From NCBI RefSeq assembly GCF_000715205.1, contig NZ_JOTP01000005.1, positions 1 through 64,000 of the forward strand: 64,000 bases of DNA, read 5' to 3'. This stretch comes from Bacillus zhangzhouensis (GTDB taxonomy: Bacteria; Bacillota; Bacilli; Bacillales; Bacillaceae). Below the pieces are notes generated by a model. That model was not told the DNA's origin, did not search any database, and worked only from the letters and a program-made list of their open reading frames with translations. The position numbers and the translations under genes were made by a program. Below, one piece after another: positions 15,107 to 27,647 of this stretch. Numbering within the stretch: position 1 is the first letter of the stretch; each line of letters opens with the position of its first letter.

Positions 15107-16126
15107 ATGGTCTTTGAGATATGGAACAATTTTAAAAAAGGGGATATCCATCCCGTTTATTGCTTATATGGAAAAGAAACGTATTTACTGCAAGAGACAG
15201 CTGCTAAACTGAGACAAGCTGTGGTTGACGAGGAAACAAAGGATTTTAATTACTCTGTCTTCGATATGGAAGAGGTGCCGCTTGAACAGGCTGTCACGGA
15301 CGCAGAAACATTTCCGTTTATGGGAGAACGACGTCTCGTTGTGATCAAGAATCCTTATTTTCTTACAGCTGAAAAGAAAAAGGAGAAGATAGAGCATCAG
15401 CTTTCCGTGTTAGAAGCTTACTTAGAAGAGCCAGCGCCCTACACGATTCTTGTGTTATTAGCACCATATGAAAAACTGGATGAACGTAAGAAAATCACCA
15501 AATTGCTAAAAAAGAAAGCTGTTGTGGTCGAGGCGAAAGAGTTAAATCCTAAAGAAACAACTGATTTTACCATCACGCTGGTGAAGACAGAAGGAAAAGC
15601 CATCACCGCCGAAGCGGCTGAGCAGCTTGTGATGCTATGTGGTGGGAGTTTGTCCTCTCTGTTCCAAGAGGTTCGGAAGCTAAGTACATATATTGGGCAG
15701 CGAGAGGAAATTGAGTTAGCAGATGTCAACCAGCTCGTTGCACGCAGCTTAGAGCAGAATATTTTCGAACTCATTAATCAAATTGTAAACAGACGCCGCT
15801 CTGAGGCGATGCAAATGTTCTATGACCTGCTGAAACAAAATGAGGAACCCATTAAAATATTGGCACTCATTTCAAATCAATTTCGATTGATTTTGCAGAC
15901 GAAGTACTTTGCTCAGCAAGGATATGGGCAAAAACAAATTGCTTCAAATCTAAAGGTCCACCCATTCCGGGTCAAACTTGCCATGGACCAGGCCAGACTG
16001 TTTTCAGAAGAAGAGCTAAAGCAGATCGTCAAAGAGCTCTCAACCATCGATTATGAAATGAAAACAGGTAAAAAGGACAAGCAGCTATTATTAGAATTGT
16101 TCCTGCTTCGATTATTAGGAGCTTGA
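15107..16126 (+). CDS. holA: DNA polymerase III delta subunit
   Basis: 339 aa, the size of YqeN/HolA. The clamp-loader delta subunit opens the beta clamp. N-terminal PVYCLYGKETYLLQE is typical, with a degenerate AAA+ fold and no Walker A, then the C-terminal collar domain (EPIKILALISNQFRLILQ; KDKQLLLELFLLRLL). It lies alone between yqzM and rpsT, with a terminator behind it. Confidence 0.92.
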   Translation: MVFEIWNNFKKGDIHPVYCLYGKETYLLQETAAKLRQAVVDEETKDFNYSVFDMEEVPLEQAVTDAETFPFMGERRLVVIKNPYFLTAEKKKEKIEHQLSVLEAYLEEPAPYTILVLLAPYEKLDERKKITKLLKKKAVVVEAKELNPKETTDFTITLVKTEGKAITAEAAEQLVMLCGGSLSSLFQEVRKLSTYIGQREEIELADVNQLVARSLEQNIFELINQIVNRRRSEAMQMFYDLLKQNEEPIKILALISNQFRLILQTKYFAQQGYGQKQIASNLKVHPFRVKLAMDQARLFSEEELKQIVKELSTIDYEMKTGKKDKQLLLELFLLRLLGA

Positions 16127-16130
16127 ACAT

Positions 16131-16168
16131 AAAAAAACGACCTTCTAAAAAGAGGGTCGTTTTTGTTT
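16131..16168. terminator. Terminator between holA and rpsT
   Basis: AAAAACGACC / GGGTCGTTTTT hairpin, A run before and T run after, between convergent genes. Confidence 0.85.
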
Positions 16169-16183
16169 AGATGTATAATTGCC

Positions 16184-16250
16184 AGTCTGTCCTTATGGCG
16201 AAGCCGGTCAGGACGGACGTACAGTTAAACAGGTGCCTCATCACTGAGGC
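16184..16250. repeat. Two stem-loops downstream of rpsT
   Basis: GTCTGTCCT / AGGACGGAC (16185-16219, one G-T wobble; inner GGC-GAA-GCC) and GCCTCA / TGAGGC (16235-16250) lie just beyond the rpsT stop. Neither has a T run. They may stabilise the rpsT mRNA 3' end or be part of a small RNA. Confidence 0.5.
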
Positions 16251-16260
16251 GTTGCAAACA

Positions 16261-16527
16261 TTATGCAGAAAGTCCGTTTACTTGTTTAGCAAGTCTTGAT
16301 TTGTAACGCGCAGCTGCGTTTTTGTGTACAAGACCAGTTTTAACGGCTTTGTCAATGCGTTTTGCAGCAGAAGAAAGAGCAGCTTTTGCTTGCTCAGCAT
16401 CGTTGTTAGCTACAGAAACTTCAACTTGTTTAATCGCAGTACGCATCGCAGACTTAATAGTCACGTTGTGTGCACGGCGTTCGTTATTCGTTTTTGTACG
16501 TTTGATCGCTGATTTAATATTTGGCAT
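16261..16527 (-). CDS. rpsT: 30S ribosomal protein S20
   Basis: 88 aa, standard S20 size: [18 protein letters not shown] followed by the long basic helices and [19 protein letters not shown]. Binds 16S rRNA in the 30S body. ATG 16527 has AGGAGGTG at ideal spacing. The promoter at 16600-16628 on the minus strand is clear. Confidence 0.97.
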
Positions 16528-16599
16528 GTGTTTCACCTCCTAAGATACAACCTAAACACAATTGTCTTAAGGTTAAATCTTCACAATAGAACAAGTTGT

Positions 16600-16628
16600 A
16601 TTCTATCAAACACACCTTTAGAATGCAA
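16600..16628 (-). promoter_or_regulatory. Sigma-A promoter of rpsT
   Basis: On the minus strand: TTGCAT, 17-base spacer, TAGAAT, about 75 bases before the rpsT start. Confidence 0.75.
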
Positions 16629-16725
16629 TATAAATGTAAAGTATTTTTCATTGATGAAGTGCTTGAATGTTTCTTTAGAGAGATGGAAAGACTACTGTTA
16701 ATTACTTGGTGGAAGGAGACTTTTC

Positions 16726-17841
16726 ATGAAGAAACAGAAACTCGATTTAAGTGCTTATCAAATCCGGACAGACTTGGCCGTTGAAACAAAAGAGATATTA
16801 GAACAAGAGAACGATCCTAATGTCGTCAAAAAAGATGGCATTCAAGGGATTGTCGAGAAGGAAAAGGAAGAGCACGGGATCCGCATACGTACTGTGGAGA
16901 TTACGAAAGAAGGAGAAGAGCTGACGGGGAAAAAGGCGGGTACATACTTGACGCTTGAGGCGCAGGGAATTCGGGAGAAGGATTCTGAGATGCAAGAAAA
17001 AGTAGTCGAAGTCTTCGCCCATCATTTTGCTCAGTTTTTAAAAGACAGAGGAATTCAGGCAGATGCGAGCTGTCTTGTAGTGGGACTAGGAAACTGGAAT
17101 GTCACGCCAGATGCTTTAGGGCCACTTACAGTTGAAAGCTTGCTTGTGACCCGTCATCTATTTGAATTGCAGCCGGAAAATGTACAGGAAGGCTATCGCC
17201 CAGTGTCCTCTTTATCACCTGGTGTGATGGGACTGACTGGAATTGAAACAAGTGACATTATACAAGGCGTGATCGAACGATCCAAACCCGATTTTGTCAT
17301 TGCCATAGATGCACTTGCTGCTCGCGCGGTGGAACGGGTGAATACAACGATTCAAATATCTGATACAGGCATCCATCCAGGATCTGGTGTAGGGAATAAG
17401 CGCAAGGAATTAAGCAAAGAAACACTGGGTATTCCAGTAATTGCGATTGGCGTCCCGACAGTGGTTGATGCAGTGACGATCGCAAGTGACACGATTGATT
17501 ATGTTTTAAAGCATTTTGGTAGAGAACTGAAAGATGATAGACCCTCCCGCTCACTTGTGCCGGCTGGTCTGACATTTGGAAAGAAAAAAGTGCTAAATGA
17601 AGAAGACTTACCAGATGAAGAAACGCGTCAATCATTCTTAGGAATAGTAGGAACGCTTCCTGATGAAGAGAAAAGACAGCTGATCCATGAAGTGCTTGCA
17701 CCGCTAGGCCAAAATTTAATGGTGACGCCTAAGGAAGTGGATACATTCATTGATGATATGGCAAACGTACTCGCCAATGGATTAAACACAGCGCTTCATC
17801 AAAAAATCTCTCAAGATAACATGGGTTCTTATAATCATTAA
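16726..17841 (+). CDS. gpr: Spore germination protease GPR
   Basis: 371 aa, close to B. subtilis GPR. Degrades small acid-soluble spore proteins during germination. It is made as a zymogen; the N-terminal propeptide before RTDLAVET (residues 1 to about 16) is present. Conserved core blocks include [35 protein letters not shown] and [12 protein letters not shown]. Expected to be made in the forespore under sigma-G; no convincing promoter could be singled out. Followed by spoIIP 66 bases later. Confidence 0.95.
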   Translation: MKKQKLDLSAYQIRTDLAVETKEILEQENDPNVVKKDGIQGIVEKEKEEHGIRIRTVEITKEGEELTGKKAGTYLTLEAQGIREKDSEMQEKVVEVFAHHFAQFLKDRGIQADASCLVVGLGNWNVTPDALGPLTVESLLVTRHLFELQPENVQEGYRPVSSLSPGVMGLTGIETSDIIQGVIERSKPDFVIAIDALAARAVERVNTTIQISDTGIHPGSGVGNKRKELSKETLGIPVIAIGVPTVVDAVTIASDTIDYVLKHFGRELKDDRPSRSLVPAGLTFGKKKVLNEEDLPDEETRQSFLGIVGTLPDEEKRQLIHEVLAPLGQNLMVTPKEVDTFIDDMANVLANGLNTALHQKISQDNMGSYNH

Positions 17842-17907
17842 TCGGTTCTACTTTCTCTAGCTCGCTCATAGTGTAATTACTAGAAAGCGTGCTGGAGGGA
17901 GTAAATC

Positions 17908-19116
17908 ATGAAAAAAAGACCCCGCCGTCCTCGACAGTTGGTCGTTGCGATTAATGGAACCAAAGTAGTGAAAAGTATTTTCTTGTTTATTGCCTCTCTT
18001 GTTGTCATGTTTGTCATGTCAGGGGCTTTGACGTCTTTAAAACCTGAGCTTAGACCTCAAGCCTCGTTATATGGTGTAGCTGATGAGCTGTCAGGAGCGT
18101 TCTTTGCCACACTGATGGGAATGGAAAACCAATATTTCGCCTCAACAGTACCTGAAGATCAAAGAGGGTTCAATTTCTCTGGACTGTCACTCAAGCTTGC
18201 GACAAGTATCAATTTAGAAGATCCGCGCAGTTTCCTAGGAAGAGAGCTGCCAGGCTTTGAACATTTTGATACAAAAATCATCTTAGCGGGTGAAGGAACA
18301 GACTATACCAACATGCCAATGGAATCGCCGCCGCCAAGTGAAGTCATCAAAGATGAGAAAGAAGCGAATTTAGCTGAACTGGACAAGCTCGATGAGGATG
18401 AGCCGAAAAAGCCTGCTAAAGAGCCGGACCGTTCGACAGGGAAACGAAAAGCCGTGTACATTTATCACACACATAATACGGAATCATATTTACCATTTTT
18501 AAAAGGAGAAACGAATCCAAACAATGCACGGCACTCAAAAGTGAACGTCACCCTTGTCGGCGATATGTTTGGAAAAGCGCTCGATCAGCAAGGAATCGGT
18601 AATACAGTGGACAAAACTGAGATTGAAAAGAGGCTCCTGCAAAAAGGGTTAAAGTATCCGCAGTCGTATAATGAATCCAGATTGGTCGTGAAAGAAGCCA
18701 TTGCGAAAAATGATGACCTCGAATATTTAATTGATATTCACCGTGACTCAAGAAGAAAGAAAGATACCACTGTGGAGATCAAAGGAAAGAAATTTGCGAG
18801 AATTGCGTTTGTTGTGGGGAAGAAGAATCAAAGCTATGAGAAAAATTTAAAGCTGGCAACAGAGTTTCACCATTTGATGGAGAAAAAATATAAAGGTCTC
18901 AGCGTCGGGGTGTTTGCCAAAGGAGAAATTGGCGATAATGGAATCTATAATCAAGACTTATCTGATAAAGCCCTTCTTTTAGAATTTGGCGGAGTGGATA
19001 ATAATATGGAAGAATTGAAAAATGCATCCAGTGCAGCGGCTGATGTGTTCAGTGAAATTTTCTGGGACGCAGAAAAAGTAAATGGCAAAGCAAAGGATGA
19101 GAAAAAACGTTCTTAA
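17908..19116 (+). CDS. spoIIP: Stage II sporulation protein P (peptidoglycan hydrolase)
   Basis: 402 aa. One N-terminal membrane anchor (residues about 20-42), a variable acidic/Lys/Pro linker near 145-175, and the C-terminal catalytic domain with IYHTHNTESYLPF and IDIHRDS that carry the zinc and catalytic residues. With SpoIID and SpoIIM it forms the DMP complex that drives septal peptidoglycan remodelling and engulfment in the mother cell. Clustered with gpr as in B. subtilis. Confidence 0.95.
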   Translation: MKKRPRRPRQLVVAINGTKVVKSIFLFIASLVVMFVMSGALTSLKPELRPQASLYGVADELSGAFFATLMGMENQYFASTVPEDQRGFNFSGLSLKLATSINLEDPRSFLGRELPGFEHFDTKIILAGEGTDYTNMPMESPPPSEVIKDEKEANLAELDKLDEDEPKKPAKEPDRSTGKRKAVYIYHTHNTESYLPFLKGETNPNNARHSKVNVTLVGDMFGKALDQQGIGNTVDKTEIEKRLLQKGLKYPQSYNESRLVVKEAIAKNDDLEYLIDIHRDSRRKKDTTVEIKGKKFARIAFVVGKKNQSYEKNLKLATEFHHLMEKKYKGLSVGVFAKGEIGDNGIYNQDLSDKALLLEFGGVDNNMEELKNASSAAADVFSEIFWDAEKVNGKAKDEKKRS

Positions 19117-19129
19117 GGTGGTGACGGGC

Positions 19130-19462
19130 ATGGGCTCATTTATTGGAAAAACCATTATTTTAGGATTGGTTTTACTGTTTGGTGTCTTCTTAGGAATGCA
19201 GCAAGCCAATAATGGTATGCTGCAAATGAAGGGCTACCATGATCCGCAATTAAAAGGGGCTTTCTCTATTCAAATGAACGATGATCAAGAAAGGGAAGCT
19301 TCTATCTTAGGAACGGCTGTCACAGAAAAGGATTTAGCTGAAAAACAGAAGCAGCTTGAAGAAATAGAGAGCTTTAATGCCTTCTCCAAGGCCGGAAAAG
19401 CCCTATCTGATGGCATGACACACGCAGCCCGTTCTCTTTATGACTGGGTGAATGGTCAATAA
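19130..19462 (+). CDS. yqxA: YqxA family protein
   Basis: 110 aa with ATG 19130, which has GGTGGTGA at good spacing; a longer frame begins inside spoIIP. One N-terminal membrane segment (FIGKTIILGLVLLFGVFLGM), then a hydrophilic part with a short coiled coil (EKDLAEKQKQLEEIE). Function is unknown. Co-transcribed with spoIIP by position. Confidence 0.75.
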   Translation: MGSFIGKTIILGLVLLFGVFLGMQQANNGMLQMKGYHDPQLKGAFSIQMNDDQEREASILGTAVTEKDLAEKQKQLEEIESFNAFSKAGKALSDGMTHAARSLYDWVNGQ

Positions 19463-19515
19463 CCATTCAATTTAGCACCACCATGGATTTCATTTCATGA
19501 GATATCACCCTTTTG

Positions 19516-19550
19516 AGAAAAGCCGCTTACACCGATGAGCGGCTTTTCTT
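19516..19550 (+). terminator. Terminator after yqxA
   Basis: AGAAAAGCCGCT / AGCGGCTTTTCT stem, about 50 bases beyond the yqxA stop, with a T-rich end. Confidence 0.88.
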
Positions 19551-19630
19551 GATTTCGATTGAATCTTTACAGCCCTATTGATATAATCTAACCTAGCGCA
19601 ACCCGCGTTTTATAGTAGGAGTGATAGATT

Positions 19631-21469
19631 GTGACAGATAAAGAAAAACGATTAGAACGGCAATCAAGAATTCGAAATTTCTCCATTATCGCCCATATTG
19701 ACCATGGGAAATCCACATTGGCGGACCGAATTTTAGAAAAAACAGCGGCGATTACTCAACGAGAAATGAAAGAACAATTACTTGATTCCATGGACTTAGA
19801 GCGTGAACGCGGCATTACGATTAAATTAAACTCTGTCCAGCTGAAATATAAGGCGAAGGATGGAGAAGAATATATTATGCACCTGATTGATACACCAGGG
19901 CATGTCGACTTCACCTATGAGGTATCCCGAAGCCTAGCTGCCTGTGAAGGTGCGATTCTGGTTGTTGATGCAGCACAAGGAATTGAAGCCCAGACACTTG
20001 CGAACGTTTATTTAGCTCTTGATAACAACTTAGAGATTCTACCGATTATCAATAAAATTGATCTGCCGAGTGCAGAACCTGAGCGTGTAAGAGGAGAAAT
20101 TGAAGATGTCATCGGGTTGGATGCATCTGAAGCTGTTCTGACCTCTGCTAAGGCGGGCATTGGGATCGAGGATATTTTAGAACAAATCGTAGAAAAAGTG
20201 CCTGCTCCAGCTGGAGATCCAGAAGCACCTCTTCAAGCCCTTATTTTTGATTCCCTTTATGATGCGTATCGAGGCGTTATTGCGTACATACGGATTGTTG
20301 AAGGAACAGTAAAGCCAGGTCAGAAGATCAAAATGATGGCGACAGGCAAAGAATTTGAAGTACTTGAAGTCGGCGTTTTCACACCGAAAGCAATGCCAAC
20401 AGACGAACTCACCGTTGGAGATGTTGGCTACTTAACAGCTGCGATTAAAAATGTTGGTGATACACGTGTAGGGGATACGATCACAAGTGCGGCGAACCCT
20501 GCGAAAGAAGCACTGCCAGGATACAGAAAGCTGAACCCAATGGTGTACTGCGGACTTTATCCAATTGATACAGCAAAATATAACGACTTACGTGAAGCGT
20601 TAGAAAAGCTTGAATTAAATGATTCTTCACTTCAATATGAGGCAGAGACATCCCAAGCACTTGGCTTCGGTTTCCGCTGTGGCTTTCTTGGAATGCTTCA
20701 TATGGAAATCATCCAAGAACGGATTGAACGTGAATTTAAAATTGACCTCATTACAACAGCGCCAAGTGTTATTTACGATGTGTATATGACAGACGGAGAA
20801 AAACTCATTGTAGATAACCCATCCAATCTGCCTGATCCGCAAAAGATCGAGCGCATTGAAGAACCATACGTGAAAGCAACAATGATGGTGCCGAATGATT
20901 ATGTAGGTTCTGTTATGGAGCTTTGCCAAGGAAAGCGCGGTAATTTCATTGATATGCAATATCTTGATGCAAACCGCGTCAGCATTGTTTACGAAATTCC
21001 TTTGGCAGAGATCGTATACGAATTCTTTGACCAGCTAAAGTCCAATACAAAAGGGTATGCGTCCTTTGATTACGAGCTGATTGGCTATCGTCCATCCACT
21101 CTAGTTAAAATGGATATCATGCTAAATGGTGAAAAGATCGATGCCCTTTCCTTCATTGTTCACCGCGATTATGCATATGAACGAGGAAAGCTCATTGTAG
21201 AAAAGCTGAAAGAACTCATTCCACGCCAGCACTTTGAAGTACCAGTTCAGGCGGCAATCGGTCAAAAAATCGTTGCGCGTTCTACCATTAAAGCGATGCG
21301 TAAAAACGTACTTGCTAAGTGTTATGGTGGAGATATTTCCCGGAAAAGAAAGCTTCTTGAGAAGCAAAAAGAAGGGAAAAAGCGCATGAAGCAAGTGGGC
21401 TCTGTTGAAGTCCCACAAGAAGCATTTATGGCTGTGCTGAAAATGGACGACAGCACACCGAAAAAATAA
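19631..21469 (+). CDS. lepA: Elongation factor 4 (LepA), back-translocating GTPase
   Basis: 612 aa, GTG start, exact B. subtilis length. G motifs: AHIDHGKST (G1), DTPGH (G3), NKIDLP (G4) and TSAKAG (G5). EF-G-like domains II, III and V follow, and then the LepA-specific C-terminal domain ([23 protein letters not shown]). Acts on translating or assembling ribosomes. Confidence 0.97.
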   Translation: MTDKEKRLERQSRIRNFSIIAHIDHGKSTLADRILEKTAAITQREMKEQLLDSMDLERERGITIKLNSVQLKYKAKDGEEYIMHLIDTPGHVDFTYEVSRSLAACEGAILVVDAAQGIEAQTLANVYLALDNNLEILPIINKIDLPSAEPERVRGEIEDVIGLDASEAVLTSAKAGIGIEDILEQIVEKVPAPAGDPEAPLQALIFDSLYDAYRGVIAYIRIVEGTVKPGQKIKMMATGKEFEVLEVGVFTPKAMPTDELTVGDVGYLTAAIKNVGDTRVGDTITSAANPAKEALPGYRKLNPMVYCGLYPIDTAKYNDLREALEKLELNDSSLQYEAETSQALGFGFRCGFLGMLHMEIIQERIEREFKIDLITTAPSVIYDVYMTDGEKLIVDNPSNLPDPQKIERIEEPYVKATMMVPNDYVGSVMELCQGKRGNFIDMQYLDANRVSIVYEIPLAEIVYEFFDQLKSNTKGYASFDYELIGYRPSTLVKMDIMLNGEKIDALSFIVHRDYAYERGKLIVEKLKELIPRQHFEVPVQAAIGQKIVARSTIKAMRKNVLAKCYGGDISRKRKLLEKQKEGKKRMKQVGSVEVPQEAFMAVLKMDDSTPKK

Positions 21470-21583
21470 TATCCTCAAGGCAACCTGCTTTACAATGTAT
21501 GCCTTGACGTTTATAGTCGAAAACAAACAAAGTTGCCGCAGCGATAAACTGCGGCTCTTTACCTGTAAAGAAGGTGTCATCAA

Positions 21584-22723
21584 ATGAAAGCAGCATACAT
21601 TCACATTCCGTTTTGTGAGCACATTTGTCACTATTGTGATTTCAATAAATTTTTCATTAAAACGCAGCCAGTAGATGAATACTTAGTCGCTCTTGAAAAA
21701 GAGATGCAGCACACGATCGAGCAAAAAGGCGAGCAAGAACTAAAGACGATCTTTATTGGCGGAGGAACCCCGACATCATTGACAGTCAGCCAGCTAGATC
21801 AGCTCATGGACAGTATTCACCGCGTATTAAAGCCGACAAAAAATCTGATTGAATTTGCAGTTGAAGCGAACCCAGACGAACTATCGCTCGAGAAGCTGCA
21901 TGTCCTGAAATCAGCAGGCGTGAATCGGCTGAGCTTTGGCGTTCAAACCTTTGAAGACGATTTGCTCAAAAAAATCGGACGAGTTCATCAACGAAAAGAT
22001 GTCCTAACGTCTTTCGAACGAGCAAGAGCTGTTGGGTTTGACAATATTAGTCTCGACCTTATGTTTGGTTTGCCTCATCAAGAAAAGCACCATGTCATGA
22101 ATTCACTTGAGACGGCTTTTTCATTAGGTGCAGAGCATTATTCTGTCTATTCACTCATTGTGGAACCGAAAACGGTTTTTTACAACTTAATGCAAAAAGG
22201 GAAGCTGCATTTGCCGCCGCAAGAGCGTGAGGCTGAAATGTATGAGCTTGTCATGGATGAAATGGAGCGCCACGGATTAAAGCAATATGAAATTAGCAAT
22301 TACGCCAAACCAGGCTTTGAAAGTCAGCATAACCTCACATATTGGAGCAATGAAGATTACTTCGGTTTTGGTGCAGGGGCGCACGGCTATGTAGACGGCA
22401 TCCGAAATGTGAACGCCGGTCCAGTGAAACATTATTTGGAGCTGATTGAACAAACAGGGTTCCCGTATAAGGAAACGCATCAGGTGACAAAAGAAGAACA
22501 GATCGAAGAAGAAATGTTTTTAGGTCTCCGGAAAATCGAAGGTGTTAAAAGCGCCCATTTCCAAGCGAAATATGGAGCAACGCCAGAGACGCTCTTTTCC
22601 ACTGTTCTTGAAGAATTAGAAGAAAAAGGTCTCATTGTACAAGATGACATCGGGATTCGTTTAACAAGAAAAGGAAAATTATTAGGAAATGAAGTATTTC
22701 AAGCATTTCTCGGTGAGTTATAA
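21584..22723 (+). CDS. hemW: HemW-type radical SAM protein (annotated HemN in Bacillus)
   Basis: 379 aa. The iron-sulfur motif CEHICHYCDF (CxxxCxxC plus F) lies at residues about 10-19, followed by GGGTPT and the HemN C-terminal domain. It has only the HemW-type N-terminus, without the extension of true oxygen-independent coproporphyrinogen oxidase, so a heme chaperone or insertion role is more likely than the oxidase activity its older name implies. Followed directly by the hrcA promoter. Confidence 0.92.
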   Translation: MKAAYIHIPFCEHICHYCDFNKFFIKTQPVDEYLVALEKEMQHTIEQKGEQELKTIFIGGGTPTSLTVSQLDQLMDSIHRVLKPTKNLIEFAVEANPDELSLEKLHVLKSAGVNRLSFGVQTFEDDLLKKIGRVHQRKDVLTSFERARAVGFDNISLDLMFGLPHQEKHHVMNSLETAFSLGAEHYSVYSLIVEPKTVFYNLMQKGKLHLPPQEREAEMYELVMDEMERHGLKQYEISNYAKPGFESQHNLTYWSNEDYFGFGAGAHGYVDGIRNVNAGPVKHYLELIEQTGFPYKETHQVTKEEQIEEEMFLGLRKIEGVKSAHFQAKYGATPETLFSTVLEELEEKGLIVQDDIGIRLTRKGKLLGNEVFQAFLGEL

Positions 22724-22763
22724 TTGACATTTTAATTTGAGTTTGGTAATTTTGTTTATACAA

Positions 22764-22790
22764 TTAGCACTCGTTGAAAGAGAGTGCTAA
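22764..22790 (+). promoter_or_regulatory. CIRCE operator of the hrcA-grpE-dnaK-dnaJ operon
   Basis: Perfect TTAGCACTC-N9-GAGTGCTAA. HrcA binds it to repress class I heat-shock genes. A TTGACA hexamer lies upstream at 22724-22729; the matching -10 is not clear. Confidence 0.97.
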
Positions 22791-22804
22791 CAGGGGTGAT
22801 GATG

Positions 22805-23836
22805 ATGTTAACAAATCGTCAGCTTTTGATTCTGCAAGTCATCATTAATGACTTTATTCGTTCGGCGCAGCCAGTTGGATCAAGGACTCTTTCTAAAAAA
22901 GAAGACATCACATTCAGCTCTGCGACGATTAGAAACGAAATGGCTGATTTGGAGGAACTTGGTTTTATTGAAAAGACCCATTCTTCATCAGGAAGAATTC
23001 CTTCCGAAAAAGGATATCGTTATTATGTAGATCATTTGCTCTCTCCGCGAAAACTGTCATCTAAAGAGCTTGTGTTCATCCAGTCAGCTTTTCAGGAGAA
23101 AATTTTTGAGCTGGAAAAAACAGTTCAAAAATCGGCGGAAATTTTATCAGATCTCACAAACTATACATCGATTGTGCTGGGTCCAAAGCTAAGTGAAAAT
23201 CGATTAAAGCAAATTCAGCTTGTCCCTGTTCAGCCAAACAAAGCAGTGGCGATCATGATTACAGACAGCGGCCATGTTGAAAACAAAACCATTACCTTCT
23301 CTGAGCATCTCGATGTCTCCGATATTGAGAAGCTGATGAATATTTTAAACAGCCGCCTAGCAGGAGTCCCGATGGATCAGCTGAAGGACAGGATGTACAA
23401 AGAAGTTGTCATGCTGCTTCGCATGCATTTAAAAGATTATGATCATATTTTAGATGCGCTAGGCAACACATTTACATCGACACAAAACGAATCAAAACTT
23501 TTCTTTGGCGGGAAGATTAATATGTTGAATCAGCCGGAGTTTCATGACATTGACCGCATTCGTTCACTGATGATGCTCATTGAGCAAAAGAATGATGTCA
23601 TGCAGCTGTTTCATCCAAATCAGCAAGGAATCACCATTAAAATTGGCTCAGAAAACAATTTGGAAGCAATGGAGAATTGCAGCTTAATCACAGCGACCTA
23701 TTCGATTGATCAAAAATCTCTCGGCTCCATTGCTGTCATCGGTCCAACCCGCATGGATTACGGCCGGGTCGTCAGTCTCTTGCATCATGTATCAAAAGAC
23801 TTGTCAAACGCACTTTCCAATTTGTATGATGAGTAG
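22805..23836 (+). CDS. hrcA: Heat-inducible transcription repressor HrcA
   Basis: 343 aa, the B. subtilis length. N-terminal winged helix ([36 protein letters not shown]) and C-terminal GAF-like/dimerisation domains. Binds CIRCE with help from GroE. Three Met codons occur in a row; ATG 22805 matches the family start and best fits AGGGGTGAT. First gene of the operon and subject to its own repression. Confidence 0.96.
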   Translation: MLTNRQLLILQVIINDFIRSAQPVGSRTLSKKEDITFSSATIRNEMADLEELGFIEKTHSSSGRIPSEKGYRYYVDHLLSPRKLSSKELVFIQSAFQEKIFELEKTVQKSAEILSDLTNYTSIVLGPKLSENRLKQIQLVPVQPNKAVAIMITDSGHVENKTITFSEHLDVSDIEKLMNILNSRLAGVPMDQLKDRMYKEVVMLLRMHLKDYDHILDALGNTFTSTQNESKLFFGGKINMLNQPEFHDIDRIRSLMMLIEQKNDVMQLFHPNQQGITIKIGSENNLEAMENCSLITATYSIDQKSLGSIAVIGPTRMDYGRVVSLLHHVSKDLSNALSNLYDE

Positions 23837-23900
23837 GGTGATGAAAAGCGGGGGGCACAGCCCCTTCGTATTCTTGAATCTTTTGAGGGAGGTGAACACA

Positions 23901-24458
23901 ATGTCAGAAGAAAAACAGACACCTGAGCAAGAAGCAGAGGTTGAAGCACAAGAAGAAGCAGTTCAAGCAGATACTGAGGAAGCAAAGCATGATGAACAAT
24001 CTGCCTTCCAAGAGAAAATCGATGAATTGCAACAACTTCTAGATGAAAAAGAAAACAAAATTCTGCGTGTTCAAGCAGATTTTGAAAACTATAAACGCCG
24101 TGCTCGAACTGAAGTGGAGACCGTGCAAAAATATCGTTCTCAACATGTTGTCAGCGATCTTCTCCCGGCTCTTGACAACTTTGAAAGAGCGCTTGGAATT
24201 GATCCAGACAATGAGCAAACGAAAAGTTTGTTAGAAGGTATGCAAATGGTTTACCGCCAGCTGGTAGAAGCGTTGAAAAATGAAGGCGTTGAACCAATTG
24301 AAGCTGTCGGCAAAGAGTTCGATCCAAACCTTCATCAAGCTGTCATGCAAGTTGAAGATGAAAACTTCGATTCAAATATCGTTGTAGAAGAATTGCAAAA
24401 GGGCTATAAACTCAAAGACCGAGTCATTCGTCCATCAATGGTAAAAGTAAATCAATAA
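23901..24458 (+). CDS. grpE: Nucleotide exchange factor GrpE
   Basis: 185 aa. Acidic, low-complexity N-terminus ([17 protein letters not shown]), long coiled coil (about 45-90, ending in ADFENYKRR) and the C-terminal beta-wing domain ([16 protein letters not shown]). Releases ADP from DnaK. ATG 23901 follows GGGAGGTG; the longer upstream frame within hrcA is spurious. Confidence 0.97.
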   Translation: MSEEKQTPEQEAEVEAQEEAVQADTEEAKHDEQSAFQEKIDELQQLLDEKENKILRVQADFENYKRRARTEVETVQKYRSQHVVSDLLPALDNFERALGIDPDNEQTKSLLEGMQMVYRQLVEALKNEGVEPIEAVGKEFDPNLHQAVMQVEDENFDSNIVVEELQKGYKLKDRVIRPSMVKVNQ

Positions 24459-24466
24459 CTACATAA

Positions 24467-26326
<1,860 letters not shown>

Positions 26327-26369
26327 TCACCTTTACTTTTGAAAAAGACTGCTGAAACGTACTCGTCAG

Positions 26370-26410
26370 AAAGTCAAAGTCAGGATCTCTTGGCTTTGAC
26401 TTTTTTCTTT
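26370..26410 (+). terminator. Terminator between dnaK and dnaJ
   Basis: AAGTCAAAG / CTTTGACTT stem followed by T6; it probably reduces dnaJ transcription relative to dnaK. Confidence 0.85.
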
Positions 26411-26491
26411 TCAACAATGAAAAGGAATTGAAAAAGGTTAAATCAAAATGATACAATCGTATTTATGTGAGAAAATCGGGAGTGTGAAGAG

Positions 26492-27625
26492 ATGAGTAAG
26501 CGTGATTACTATGAAGTGCTTGGCGTGGGTAAGAGCGCCTCAAAGGACGAAATCAAAAAGGCATACCGCAAGCTTTCAAAAAAGTATCACCCTGATATTA
26601 ATAAAGAAGCTGGCTCAGATGAGAAATTCAAAGAAGTAAAAGAAGCCTATGAAACCCTTTCTGATGATCAAAAACGTTCGCATTATGATCAATTCGGTCA
26701 TACCGATCCAAACCAAGGCTTTGGCGGAGGCGGTTTTGGTGGCGGGGGAGACTTTGGCGGCTTCGGCGGCTTTGATGACATCTTCTCTAGTATTTTTGGC
26801 GGCGGAGCCAGAAGAAGAGATCCAAATGCACCGCGTCAAGGAGCGGACCTTCAATATACAATGACGCTTTCGTTTGAAGAAGCGGCATTTGGGAAAGAAG
26901 CAACCATTGAAATCCCTCGCGAGGAATCATGTGAAACATGTCATGGATCAGGGGCAAAGCCTGGAACGCAAGCAAAGACATGTTCACATTGCGGTGGATC
27001 TGGCCAATTAAATGTCGAGCAATCAACCCCATTTGGTAAAGTTGTTAACCGCAGAGTATGTAACTACTGTAGCGGAACTGGAAAACAAATTGACCACAAA
27101 TGCTCAACATGCGGTGGATCTGGTAAAGTGCGTAAGCGTAAGAAAATCAATGTAACGATACCGGCAGGTGTTGATGATGGTCAGCAGCTCAGAGTATCTG
27201 GTCAAGGTGAACCAGGTGTAAATGGAGGACCTCCAGGCGATCTATTCGTTGTGTTCCATGTGCGTGCGCATGAATTCTTCGAACGTGACGGAGATGACAT
27301 TTACTGCGAAATGCCGCTTACCTTCGCGCAAGCTGCATTAGGTGACGAAATTGAAGTACCGACATTACATGGAAAAGTAAAATTAAAAGTTCCTGCAGGC
27401 ACTCAAACTGGTACGAAGTTTAGACTGAAAGGAAAAGGTGTGAAAAATGTACGCGGCTATGGTCAAGGCGATCAGCACATCGTTGTACGTGTCGTCACAC
27501 CAACGAATTTAACTGACAATCAAAAAGATATCATTAGAAAATTTGCTGAAGTGAGCGGAAATAAACCGGACGAACAAGAAATGAGTTTCTTCGATAAGGT
27601 AAAACGCGCATTTAAAGGCGAGTAA
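26492..27625 (+). CDS. dnaJ: Hsp40 co-chaperone DnaJ
   Basis: 377 aa. J domain with YHPDI (HPD) near residue 33, Gly/Phe-rich linker (about 75-105), four CxxCxGxG zinc repeats ([32 protein letters not shown]) and the C-terminal substrate domains. Stimulates the DnaK ATPase. Confidence 0.98.
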   Translation: MSKRDYYEVLGVGKSASKDEIKKAYRKLSKKYHPDINKEAGSDEKFKEVKEAYETLSDDQKRSHYDQFGHTDPNQGFGGGGFGGGGDFGGFGGFDDIFSSIFGGGARRRDPNAPRQGADLQYTMTLSFEEAAFGKEATIEIPREESCETCHGSGAKPGTQAKTCSHCGGSGQLNVEQSTPFGKVVNRRVCNYCSGTGKQIDHKCSTCGGSGKVRKRKKINVTIPAGVDDGQQLRVSGQGEPGVNGGPPGDLFVVFHVRAHEFFERDGDDIYCEMPLTFAQAALGDEIEVPTLHGKVKLKVPAGTQTGTKFRLKGKGVKNVRGYGQGDQHIVVRVVTPTNLTDNQKDIIRKFAEVSGNKPDEQEMSFFDKVKRAFKGE

Positions 27626-27647
27626 GACGGATAAGGAGTTGGTAGTA

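Noticed and set aside
21474-21560. Inverted repeats between lepA and hemW as a riboswitch
   Set aside because: A simple CAAGGCA/TGCCTTG repeat and a GCCGCAG/CTGCGGC hairpin without a recognisable aptamer; at most a weak terminator.
23706-23900. Long N-terminal extension of GrpE
   Set aside because: It lies inside hrcA in another frame; ATG 23901 has GGGAGGTG.
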